The notes: a model not told the origin generated them from the letters alone. Shown: positions 20,584 through 27,140, numbered from the stretch's first letter. The stretch: DNA of 30,408 nt from Chloromonas sp. AAM2 (GCA_004335635.1 QAXH01001155.1:37145-67552); one strand, 5' to 3'. Program-made: numbers and translations.

Positions 20584-20614
20584 TAATGTGACATATTGGA
20601 TATAATGTATACAC

Positions 20615-20972
20615 AATAAGAGAAAGAAGCGAACGTACCCAATACTGACACTAGTGGATTAGAGTTATGTTCTAAGGCTTAATATAAGCAACCATATCGA
20701 AGGAACTCGGCAAAATGCTTACGTGGTTATCGACAAGTAAGGACTATAACATGTCATAATGCAACAGAAGGCGACGACTGTTTACTAAAAACACAAGACT
20801 CTGCTTAATGTTAACCATAGTAGTATCTACCATATGTAACACACGTACCATATGTAACATACGTAACATATGTAACATACGTAACATATGTGATAAGGTA
20901 TTACTATACGCATGTAAAGAGTCTGACATCTGCCCATTGACTAAGGTAAACGGCTGCTGTAACTATAACGGT
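20615..20972 (+). rRNA. rnl: LSU domain IV module, exon 1 (~E. coli 1610-1923)
   Basis: CGTACCCAATACTGACACTA then GTGG matches 23S CCGTACCGCAAACCGACACAGGTGG. GAAGGAACTCGGCAAAATG matches ~1660-1690. GCGACGACTGTTTACTAAAA then ACACA matches 1760-1790. GTAAACGGCTGCTGTAACTA then TAACGGT matches 1900-1923. The purine tag AAGAGAAAGAAGCG opens the module. A repeat-like insert (~20830-20905, ACCATATGTAACACACGTAC and similar) lies in the variable part between the 1790s and 1830s equivalents. It is either a helix expansion or an additional break. The exon ends with T at 20972. Confidence 0.92.
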
Positions 20973-21245
20973 ACTATATAAGGCTACCATTGTGCCGTTA
21001 TCAAAGACGACTATATGCTGGAAGGTCTTATGAACCTAAGATAATCAGCAAGTAATATACTCTAAGCTAACAGTATGGTTAAGTTATATGTTAACGTACT
21101 ACGGCTATGATATTTACTTCAGAGACTTCATGTTATCCTGTATGCGACACATGTGACAAATATGACTTATATGATATACACGACCTGCGGTCAACCCTTG
21201 TGGTCAACCCTTGCGGTAGTTAGGCCCTTCAGGCGTATATTGATG

Positions 21246-21293
21246 CCGGCGAGGGAACCTCGCCTAGGGTCTCGCGCCGAAGGCGCGAGCCCG
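21246..21293 (+). repeat. Double-hairpin GC element inside the L1923 intron
   Basis: Intact arms GGCGAGG-GAA-CCTCGCC and CTCGCGCC-GAA-GGCGCGAG, bounded by CCGG and CCCG. It lies between the two P7 strands, in a peripheral loop. Confidence 0.92.
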
Positions 21294-21334
21294 TAATATT
21301 TGACATGTATGATATACCATATTGAGACAATATA

Positions 21335-21403
21335 TGACATATACGATATATATGACATATACGATATATATGACATATACGATATATATGACATATACGA
21401 TAT
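21335..21403. repeat. 18-bp tandem array inside the L1923 intron
   Basis: Nearly four copies of ATATGACATATACGATAT. Confidence 0.9.
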
Positions 21404-21467
21404 ATAAGACACATTACATTATACGGAATATAAAGTACAGTCAACGTGTAAACGTTAGAGTAATAAG

Positions 21468-21602
21468 ACTAAGGTAGCAAAATCCATTGGCACTTAAATG
21501 GTGTCGCGCATGAATGATGTAACGATCGCCTTGCTGTCTCCGATATGGGCTATGTGAAATTGACTTCTCCGTGCAGATGCGGAGACGTGTAGGAGGGACG
21601 AT
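21468..21602 (+). rRNA. rnl: LSU domain IV/V, exon 2 (E. coli 1924 to ~2058)
   Basis: ACTAAGGTAGCAAAATCCAT matches 23S CCTAAGGTAGCGAAATTCC. GCGCATGAATGATGTAACGA matches GCACGAATGGCGTAACGA, and TGCTGTCTCC and GTGAAATTGACTTCTCCGTG then CAGATGCGGAG match 1980-2040. It ends AGGAGGGACGAT, equivalent to CAAGACGGA before AAGACCC. Because AAG occurs on both sides of the intron, the splice point is ambiguous by 3 nt. T at 21602 is chosen by the group I rule. Confidence 0.9.
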
Positions 21603-21937
21603 AAGTATACAATTGTCGTGTAATACTTACTCTGTATTACAATACTTCAAGCCATATGCAAGGAAGATAGTACACTTATGAGTACATTTATGAGTACACT
21701 TATGAGTACACTTATGAGTACATTTATGAGTACACTTATGAGTACACTTATGAGTACACTTATGAGGACAATCAGACTATCAACTTGCAGTTACTTCACA
21801 TATGAGTAACTCAACGACTACATGCAATGACAGTTCTATCATAATATCATATCTGATAGGATTGATGCCCTAGTCTGAACTTAACCGTAATGTTAAGTAT
21901 CTCCCATATAATATTAACCGAAGGGATTAACATATTG
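21603..21937 (+). other. Group I intron near LSU position 2058/2059
   Basis: A 335-nt intron lies between GGGACGAT and AAGACCCTGTGCATC. P7 strands CTCAACGACTACATGC (gacta 21816-21820) and CCTAGTCTGAACTTA (tagtc 21871-21875) match those of the L2449 intron closely, so the two are related. A 12-bp GTACACTTATGA array fills 21672-21765. There is no ORF. Confidence 0.82.
21672..21765. repeat. 12-bp tandem array inside the L2058 intron
   Basis: About eight copies of GTACACTTATGA, some with CATT in place of CACTT. Confidence 0.9.
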
Positions 21938-22000
21938 AAGACCCTGTGCATCTTAACAGGCTGGTATTACTAATGAACGAATACTTGTGGGATAATAACA
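21938..22000 (+). rRNA. rnl: LSU domain V, exon 3 (E. coli ~2059-2110)
   Basis: AAGACCCTGTGCATCTTAAC then AGGCTGG matches 23S AAGACCCCGTGAACCTTTACTATAGCTTG. The module stops soon after; the L1-stalk region (about 2110-2190) is absent, and the LSU 3' module at 5335 resumes near 2190. The 3' end is estimated. Confidence 0.8.
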
Positions 22001-22041
22001 TAATAATATAATAACAAAGACATGAATAGGACAAATGTAAT

Positions 22042-22107
22042 AGCGGTCTCACGAGACCCCCACAAGAGGGGTCTACACGAGGCCCTTAGGCGATGTTCCA
22101 TCGCCGT
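22042..22107 (-). repeat. Composite double-hairpin element
   Basis: Arm GGCGATG-TTC-CATCGCC shows a compensated change from GGCGAGG/CCTCGCC. The other arm, CTCGTG/CACGAG, encloses a second hairpin GTAGACCCC/GGGGTCTC. The same composite occurs in the opposite orientation inside cob intron 1 (24378-24443). Confidence 0.82.
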
Positions 22108-22117
22108 GCAGACAGGA

Positions 22118-22174
22118 CGTGTGGGAGTCCAACTCGCGGCCCTTGTGGTAGCGCCTTCGGGCCCCCTCCTTGTA
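22118..22174. repeat. GC-rich patch directly upstream of the 195-codon ORF
   Basis: GTGGGAGTCCAACTCGCGGC, then CCTTGTGGTAGCGCCTTCGG and GCCCCCTCC. Short stems GGCCC/GGGCC and GCGC are possible. It ends just before the purine leader GTAAGAAGAG of the ORF. Confidence 0.6.
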
Positions 22175-22181
22175 AGAAGAG

Positions 22182-22769
22182 ATGTTATTCATTTACGTAG
22201 TACTCAAACTAATCAAGTCATCTATGTCACGATGGCTTTTTAGCTTAAGTCATATGTCTTTTAGTATCATATACTTTAGCATTGCCTTATTTGCAGGCTT
22301 AACCTTATTCGCAAGTGCGGTTGGTTCCGGTATAGACTTGCATATTAACCCTTATGACTTAGTATGCAGCTATACCCCATTTGAAAGGCTCCCTAACGGG
22401 TCCTACTCTATCTACGTCAATATCGCTATGGTGCCGGAAGCATACGGGCATCCGTTTGACTTCTATATGGCGCTTCAGGAACAAGTGGGTGTATGCAAGA
22501 GTGTCTATTACAGTTCAGACACTACCCAATTTCCTCAGCCCGCTGTGTTCGAACGTCAGTTAGAAGCAATTAGGTTGTATTTGGGTCATTGCTATTTAGC
22601 TAACCTCGCAGACAAACTTGGCGTGCCACGCTCAAAGTTAGTGGGGTTAACAATTGACCTCTTCATTGCAGAGGTCAATGACCCCCAGGGGTTCATAGCT
22701 AATGGGTTCCCTTTACATGCTCTTGTGCAGGCAACCTTAAACCAACTGCCTGTTACTAAAGAACCTTAG
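22182..22769 (+). CDS. Unrecognised 195-residue membrane-anchored ORF
   Basis: I do not recognise this protein. Unlike the repeat frames, it has a balanced composition with all residue types and continues to a TAG at 22767-22769. The leader GTAAGAAGAG before the ATG matches the purine tag of other genes. Alternative starts are Met15 and Met25. Residues ~26-48 (FSIIYFSIALFAGLTLFASA) form one probable membrane span. The rest is soluble-looking, with GSGIDLHINPYDLVC near 49 and a possibly helical LEAIRLYLGHCYLANLADKL near 132-151. Codon choice differs from nad5 and cob: it uses AGG, CGA and CCG, which I did not see in those exons, and GGG often. That suggests a foreign or plasmid origin, or relaxed selection. 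It lies alone between the LSU domain IV/V module and cob. Confidence 0.65.
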   Translation: MLFIYVVLKLIKSSMSRWLFSLSHMSFSIIYFSIALFAGLTLFASAVGSGIDLHINPYDLVCSYTPFERLPNGSYSIYVNIAMVPEAYGHPFDFYMALQEQVGVCKSVYYSSDTTQFPQPAVFERQLEAIRLYLGHCYLANLADKLGVPRSKLVGLTIDLFIAEVNDPQGFIANGFPLHALVQATLNQLPVTKEP

Positions 22770-22811
22770 TAGTTCACTAATAATGGGCCATTCTAAACCA
22801 TAGGAAAGATA

Positions 22812-22872
22812 CCGGCGAGGGAATACAAAAGCCCACGTCGCCTAGGGTCTCGCGCTGAAAGCGCGAGCCCGC
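22812..22872 (+). repeat. Double-hairpin element, deletion derivative of the nested form
   Basis: It reads CCGGCGAGGGAATACAAAAG, then CCCACGTCGCC and the second arm CTCGCGCT-GAA-AGCGCGAG. It equals the nested copy at 24822 with the stretch between two GGAA repeats removed. The second arm shares the compensated T-A pair with that copy. Confidence 0.88.
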
Positions 22873-22887
22873 TATATAACACATATA

Positions 22888-23094
22888 TCAAATACGATAC
22901 TTATTACATATATGATACATATGTATCAAATACGATACTTATTACATATATGATACATATGTATCAAATACGATACTTATTACATATATGATACATATGT
23001 ATCAAATACGATACTTATTACATATATGATACATATGTATCAAATACGATACTTATACCATATATGATACATATGTATCAAATACGATACTTAT
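22888..23094. repeat. 38-bp tandem repeat array
   Basis: Starts at 22888, 22926, 22964, 23002, 23040 and 23078 (TCAAATACGATACTTATTAC then ATATATGATACATATGTA), about 5.5 copies. It runs straight into the nested GC element at 23096. Confidence 0.92.
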
Positions 23095-23095
23095 A

Positions 23096-23222
23096 CCGGC
23101 GAGGGAACACGGACAACCCTCCCCCCTTTAGGGGGTCGGGGTTGTCCTAAGGGCCTTTTGTATTCCTACGGAATACAAAAGCCCGCGTCGCCTAGGGTCT
23201 CGCGCCGAAGGCGCGAGCCCGC
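23096..23222 (+). repeat. Nested double-hairpin element
   Basis: Outer element: the left half is GGCGAGGGAAC and the right half TCGCC plus the arm CTCGCGCC-GAA-GGCGCGAG. Between the two halves of arm 1 lies a second element with hairpins GGACAACCC/GGGTTGTCC and TTTTGTATTCC/GGAATACAAAA. A near-identical nested copy is at 24822-24948. Confidence 0.9.
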
Positions 23223-23479
23223 CATATATGATACATATATCATAACGGTGAGGCTCCCTCGCCTAAGGTGCTCGCGCCTTATATGTTACAAATTGCACAT
23301 AATACTATATGTGTCACATATCGGACATTATACAATATATGATACGTATATGACATTATATAATACATGTTAGATATGATACCTATACAATAAGGCATAT
23401 AACATAATAGACTGTATATAATACTATAGCGATCTCGCGCCTAAGGCGCGAGGCCCTTAGGTGGGATAACCTCACAGTG
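23223..23479. repeat. Spacer upstream of cob with two partial GC elements
   Basis: Positions 23245-23277 hold a truncated element: arm 1 GGTGAGG-CTC-CCTCGCC and then CTCGCGCC with its partner strand missing. Positions 23431-23475 hold CTCGCGCC-TAA-GGCGCGAG with a decayed second arm. Between them is ATGATACGTATATGACAT-like sequence with no gene. Confidence 0.7.
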
Positions 23480-23562
23480 TAGCGGGTTGCGCCCAACCGC
23501 AAGGGTTGGGCTCGCCCTTTAGGGGGTAACCTATCCCCCTTGCGGGGGGAGGTTAGCCCGGT
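23480..23562 (+). repeat. GC-rich palindrome, family C, in the cob leader
   Basis: AGCGGGTTGCGCCCAACCGC, then AAGGGTTGGGCTCGCCC and GGGGTAACCTATCCCCC with TGCGGGGGGAGGTTAGCCCG. Stems CCCAACC/GGTTGGG, GGTAACC and CCCCC/GGGGG are possible. It ends 12 nt before the cob ATG. Confidence 0.85.
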
Positions 23563-23574
23563 ACATAAGAAAGG

Positions 23575-23985
23575 ATGCGTTTCATTAACAAATTAGGACC
23601 TCTTAAGGTTCTCAACAACCACTTATCCGTATACCCAACACCTATGAACCTAAGCTATGCTTATAACTTCGGTAGTTTAGCAGGTGTAGTATTAGCTAGT
23701 CAAATTGTAACAGGTATCCTATTAGCCATGCATTACGTAGGTCACGTAGACTTAGCATTCAACAGTGTAGTACACCTCATGAATGATGTACCATCTGGTA
23801 TGATACTACGTTATGCACATGCTAATGGTGCCTCTATGTTCTTTATCGTAGTATACATTCACATCTTACGTGGTATTTACTATAGTAGTGGTAACCAACC
23901 ACGTGAGATGGTGTGGATTACTGGTGTAGTTATCTTATTAGTAATGGTACTCACCGCTTTCATTGGTTACGTCTTACCATGGGGT
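23575..23985 (+). CDS. cob: Cytochrome b, exon 1
   Basis: Exon 1 encodes residues 1-137 of apocytochrome b, the haem- and quinone-binding core of complex III in the inner membrane. It starts MRFINKLGPLKVLNNHLSVY and includes the Q-binding GSLAGVVLASQIVTGILLAM region. The haem ligands His82 (RYAHANGA) and His96 (VYIHILRG) fall exactly at the positions used in yeast numbering. It ends GYVLPWG at GGT 23983-23985, after which the frame drifts into intron sequence. The ATG is supported by the leader ATAAGAAAGG and by homology of the N terminus. Confidence 0.97.
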
Positions 23986-24269
23986 TGTATATTTGGCCCT
24001 ACATACTATATTAGTATAGTCTATATATACGACGTTACTTGTGAAGTTATATATACCGGCGATGTTCCCCCACTATATATAATAAGTTACAGTGACAGTG
24101 TATAATAGGCTACATTAGCAATAACGGTTAACTACAATATCACATGTGAGCGTATCGTCCACTTAAGATAATATGTTAATAACATATTGTATAGACCGTC
24201 AGCTTTACAAACTTATATAATAACGTTTATAAGCTGCTACAGACTACTATATTAGCTAATGGGCTCAAT

Positions 24270-24343
24270 ACGTGGGCTTGATGTATAGTCTATAGTATCA
24301 AAGTACACGTGGGCTTGATGTATAGTCGATAGTATCAAAGTAC
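24270..24343. repeat. 37-bp tandem duplication of a P7 strand in cob intron 1
   Basis: Copies at 24270-24306 and 24307-24343 differ at one base, TAGTCT versus TAGTCG. Only the first pairs fully with agacta at 24241. Confidence 0.92.
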
Positions 24344-24377
24344 ATTACCTAAAGGACTTGTGCGTCCCATTAGTCAA

Positions 24378-24443
24378 CCGGCGATGGAACATCGCCTAAG
24401 GGCCTCGTGTAGACCCCTCTTGTGGGGGTCTCACGAGACTGCC
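24378..24443 (+). repeat. Composite double-hairpin element in cob intron 1
   Basis: Arm GGCGATG-GAA-CATCGCC is compensated relative to the consensus. The second arm CTCGTG/CACGAG is interrupted by an inserted hairpin GTAGACCCC/GGGGGTCT. It is the inverted relative of the element at 22042. Confidence 0.85.
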
Positions 24444-24470
24444 TCTACACAATGTCTTTGATATACTAAG

Positions 24471-24815
24471 CAAATGTCCTTTTGGGGTGCTACCGTAATT
24501 ACCAGCTTAGCAACCGTAATACCTGTCGTAGGTAAGACCATCCTTAGTTTCTTATGGGGTGGCTTCTCCGTAGATAACCCCACTCTTAACCGCTTCTATA
24601 GCTTACATTATACCTTACCTTTTGTATTGGCTGGGTTATCTATCTTCCACATCGCTGCCTTACATCAATACGGTAGTACTAACCCTTTAGGTGTTAATAC
24701 CTCAACAAGTACCATACCTTTTGGCACATACTTCGGAACTAAGGACTTATTAGGCTTACTCATTATGTTATTTGCCTTAGCTTGCTTAGTATTCTTCTAT
24801 CCTGAGGTATTAGGT
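24471..24815 (+). CDS. cob: Cytochrome b, exon 2
   Basis: Exon 2 encodes residues 138-252, QMSFWGATVITSLATVIPVV onward. WGGFSVDNPTLNRFYSLHY holds the haem ligand His183, and SIFHIAALHQYGS holds His197; the b-type haem set is therefore complete. The exon ends VFFYPEVLG at GGT 24813-24815. The ATG at 24474 is internal. The frame runs on into a GC element (giving a meaningless VPAREHGQPSPL tail), which is intron, not protein. CAT occurs at both the intron start and the exon 3 start, so the junction could shift by 3 nt. T before and G at the end of the intron favour the boundary given. Confidence 0.96.
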
Positions 24816-24821
24816 CATGTA

Positions 24822-24948
24822 CCGGCGAGGGAACACGGACAACCCTCCCCCCTTTAGGGGGTCGGGGTTGTCCTAAGGGCCTTTTGTATTCCTACGGAAT
24901 ACAAAAGCCCGCGTCGCCTAGGGTCTCGCGCTGAAAGCGCGAGCCCGC
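24822..24948 (+). repeat. Nested double-hairpin element in cob intron 2
   Basis: Same nested structure as 23096-23222, but the terminal arm is CTCGCGCT-GAA-AGCGCGAG, a paired C-to-T and G-to-A change that keeps the stem. It is inserted just inside the 5' splice site. Confidence 0.9.
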
Positions 24949-25024
24949 TATAAATGGCCTGTTTTATGATATGTATAATAACTGTCATAGAATATAAGGC
25001 ACTATATGCTGGGAAGTATACATA

Positions 25025-25225
25025 TGTTAATAATGTGATACAATCAGCAGGATACTTATACGTTATATTGTATAGTGTAGTATACATACACCTATACGTT
25101 ATATAGTATAGTGTAGTATACATACACCTATACGTTATATTGTATATTGTAGTATACATACACCTATACGTTATAACTTATTGTGTAGTATAGTATACAT
25201 ATACCTATACGATATAACTTATTGT
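25025..25225. repeat. Tandem repeat in cob intron 2
   Basis: About four units of CACCTATACGTTATATTGTA then TAGTGTAGTATACATA between the P6-type strings and the P7 strand. Confidence 0.8.
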
Positions 25226-25360
25226 GTAGTATCTTCAGAGACTACATGTGCTGTTATCTATCATATTATCCTCTTCATAACGTTTATCTTATACGTAATT
25301 ATCTCATACGTAATTATCTTATACGTAATTACCTTACTCTATACCAATAGTCATATAATT

Positions 25361-25410
25361 GCCGGTGAGGTTCCTTTGCCTAAGGTCCTCGCGCCGAAGG
25401 CGCGAGCCCA
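25361..25410 (+). repeat. Double-hairpin GC element in cob intron 2
   Basis: Arm 2 CTCGCGCC-GAA-GGCGCGAG is intact. Arm 1 GGTGAGG-TTC-CTTTGCC is decayed. Confidence 0.85.
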
Positions 25411-25592
25411 CTCAATAGTATAAGATACGTAATATGACCACTAATAAAGGTAATAGTAAAGGTAATAGTAAAGGTAATAATACACATAAGGATTGTAATA
25501 CGTAATAAGGGATAATATGAAGGTAATATGATATTGTCCTGTGACAACCCTCCCTTAGTTAACTCACTATAATGGGTAGGTTAGTTAAACAG

Positions 25593-25656
25593 CATCCTGA
25601 TAACCTTATACCAGCTAACCCATACTCTACACCTCAACACATAGTACCAGAATGGT
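25593..25656 (+). CDS. cob: Cytochrome b, exon 3 (64-nt micro-exon)
   Basis: A 64-nt exon encodes residues 253-273, [20 protein letters not shown] then W, plus the first base of Tyr274. It contains the strongly conserved cytochrome b PEW motif of the Qo site (residues 271-273). Without it the protein would lack PEWY and could not oxidise ubiquinol. Boundaries follow from the reading frame, homology, and the T-before/G-at-end group I rule on both sides. It is too short to appear as a stand-alone ORF. Confidence 0.95.
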
Positions 25657-26365
25657 GTGTATTATATCTCTACTGAGGTTAACCCGTAAGACATATGAGA
25701 CATATGTGACATATGCGACATATGCTACATATCTTACATATCTTACATATCTGACATATGAGACATATATGGCTTATGCGACATATCTTACATATCTTAC
25801 ATATCTGACATATGAGACATATATGGCTTATGAGACATATGTCACATATCTTACATATCTGACATATTAGACATATATGACTTATGAGACATATGTGACA
25901 TATCTTACATATGTGATATATCTTACGGGTTACGTTTATCACAATACGCCAGCTATTATATATAATAGCTATGAAGGACATATGCTGAGAATAGCTTACT
26001 TCGATAGTAATACTTAGGACCTATCAGATAGGTTATCCTTAAGACCCATTGGAGTATATGCTCCAATCAGCAGGTAACATAATATAACGTATTACCTCAG
26101 AGACTTTAAGCCTTAAGCTATCCCATACAATTACACGTACGATAGCTAAGATAAAGTCCGGTATGTTACTATACGTTAATACGTTTATACGTTAATACGT
26201 TAATACGTTAATATGTTAATACGTTCATATGTTAATACGTTCATATTACAATACTACATTGAGGTATGTTAAATACGTTCATATTACAATACTACATTGA
26301 GGTTAGGCTATAAACCACAGTAAGTAAGGTTAACATATTAACAACAGTATAGTAACAGTAAGCCG
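25657..26365 (+). other. Group I intron 3 of cob
   Basis: A 709-nt intron splits Tyr274 (T|AC) inside the PEWY motif. P4-P6-type strings CATATGCTGAGAATAGC (~25979) and CTCCAATCAGCAGG (~26061) are present. P7 strands CTCAGAGACTTTAAG (gactt ~26102-26106) and GATAAAGTCCGG (aagtc 26154-26158) pair. ATATCTTACATATCTGACAT arrays fill 25690-25910 and CGTTAATA arrays fill 26170-26240. There is no ORF. Confidence 0.87.
25690..25915. repeat. Tandem array inside cob intron 3
   Basis: Nine- to ten-base units (ACATATCTT, ACATATGAG, ATATATGGC) are organised into higher-order duplications of ~63 bp, with ACATATGAGACATATATGGC seen at least twice. Both strands give long open frames of Tyr/Thr/Leu or Ile/Cys only, which are not genes. 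Confidence 0.85.
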
Positions 26366-26715
26366 ACTTCCTATGGTTCTATGCTATATTACGTAGCATA
26401 CCTAACAAAGCTATGGGTGTAGTTACTATCTTATTAGCATTCGTAGCACTAATGGCAATGCCTTTCATTAGTACCATGCATGTAGGCAGTCCTAAGTTCC
26501 GTATATTATCTGAACGTCTATTCTTCTTCTTCGTAGCAGACATAGCATTGCTCACATGGGTGGGTCAAACGGAAATAGGCGACGTTACCATATTCGTTGG
26601 TCAAGTATGTACAGTATTCCTATTCTTATACTTAGTAGTCGTCTATCCTTTCCTATCCTCTATTGAAAGCTATCTATACTTAAATGGCATAAGACTAACA
26701 TCTAACAAATCATAG
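26366..26715 (+). CDS. cob: Cytochrome b, exon 4
   Basis: The exon starts with AC completing Tyr274, then FLWFYAILRSIPNKAMGVVT, the conserved segment after PEWY. The C-terminal membrane helices follow, including KFRILSERLFFFFVADIALL and TWVGQTEIGDVTIFVGQV. The TAG stop is at 26713-26715. The joined protein is 389 residues, close to the usual ~380-390. The ATG at 26413 (Met290, in KAMG) is internal; reading it as a separate 100-residue gene would be wrong. Confidence 0.96.
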
Positions 26716-27070
26716 CGTTTAACCCCTCTTATAATAATAACACACGCGGCCTGCAGTCAACCCTTGCGGGGGTGAGGTTCCTCAGGCTTATCTAATAAGG
26801 TACACCTCATATAATATGAGGATATCATAGGTAACTGATAACACATGTATAATATAATATACAATACTCGTATATGATAACATATTACCTATCGCACAGG
26901 TTTGATAACACATGTATAATATACAATACTCGTATATGATAACATATAACCTATCGCACGGGTTTGCTAACATATAACCTATTGCACACGTGTAATAACA
27001 TATTACATATAACATATAGCACACGTGTAATAACATATTACATATAACATATAACATATTACATATAATG
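26716..27070. repeat. Repeat spacer after cob
   Basis: A family D GC patch (CCTGCAGTCAACCCTTGCGG) lies at 26744-26790. It is followed by duplicated ATACAATACTCGTATATGAT then AACATAT units and ATAACATATTACATATAAC units. No gene is seen. Confidence 0.75.
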
Positions 27071-27140
27071 CCCGCTGCGCGCAGCGCTACGCGGCTGCAC
27101 TAGCGACCAGACTCGCTCGCCGAGTCGGCTCGCTCGTGCA
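27071..27140 (-). repeat. GC-rich palindrome, family E, inverted copy
   Basis: Reverse complement of 19486-19554 with only a few differences. It is inserted inside an ATAACATATTACATATAAC array whose units continue on both sides, so the insertion is younger than the array. Confidence 0.88.

Larger units (their letters stand above)
20973..21467 (+). other. Group I intron at LSU position 1923
   Basis: A 495-nt intron separates TAACGGT from ACTAAGGTAGC (bacterial CCTAAGGTAGC). The exon ends in T and the intron ends in G. P4-P6-type strings CTATATGCTGGAAG (~21011) and AATCAGCAAG (~21043) are followed by the P7 strand TTCAGAGACTTCATG (gactt 21124-21128). The likely partner is GTACAGTC near 21436. 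The distal part is filled by a family D GC patch (21182-21226), a double-hairpin element and an 18-bp array. There is no ORF. Confidence 0.85.
23986..24470 (+). other. Group I intron 1 of cob
   Basis: A 485-nt intron lies between Gly137 (GGT) and Gln138 (CAA). The exon ends in T and the intron ends in G. P7 strands are TACAGACTAC (agacta 24241-24246) and ATGTATAGTCT (tagtct 24286-24291), pairing over 6 bp. The segment holding the 3' P7 strand is duplicated (37-bp repeat, 24270-24343), and a composite GC element follows at 24378. There is no ORF. Confidence 0.88.
24816..25592 (+). other. Group I intron 2 of cob, carrying a nested GC element
   Basis: The longest cob intron (777 nt) lies between Gly252 and His253. 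A nested double-hairpin element sits at 24822-24948, only six bases after the 5' splice site. P4-P6-type strings ATATGCTGGGAAG (~25004) and AATCAGCAGG (~25042) are present. P7 strands are TTCAGAGACTACATG (gacta ~25240-25244) and CCAATAGTCATA (tagtc 25348-25352). Another element lies at 25361-25410. There is no ORF. Confidence 0.82.

Noticed and set aside
22022..22243. 73-codon frame overlapping the start of the 195-codon ORF
   Set aside because: Runs through a composite GC hairpin element and ends inside the better-supported ORF; a shadow.
24474..24857. Independent gene starting at ATG 24474, extending to 24857
   Set aside because: It is cob exon 2; the codons after 24815 are intron and GC element.
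25657..26365. Group II intron suggested by GTGTG at the 5' end
   Set aside because: No domain V-like 3' hairpin; clear group I P7 strands and P4-P6-type strings, and T-before/G-at-end boundaries.
26413..26715. Separate 100-residue membrane protein (nad6-like)
   Set aside because: Its sequence is the cytochrome b C terminus, and the preceding bases from 26366 encode the conserved FLWFYAILRSIPNKAM segment. It is cob exon 4.
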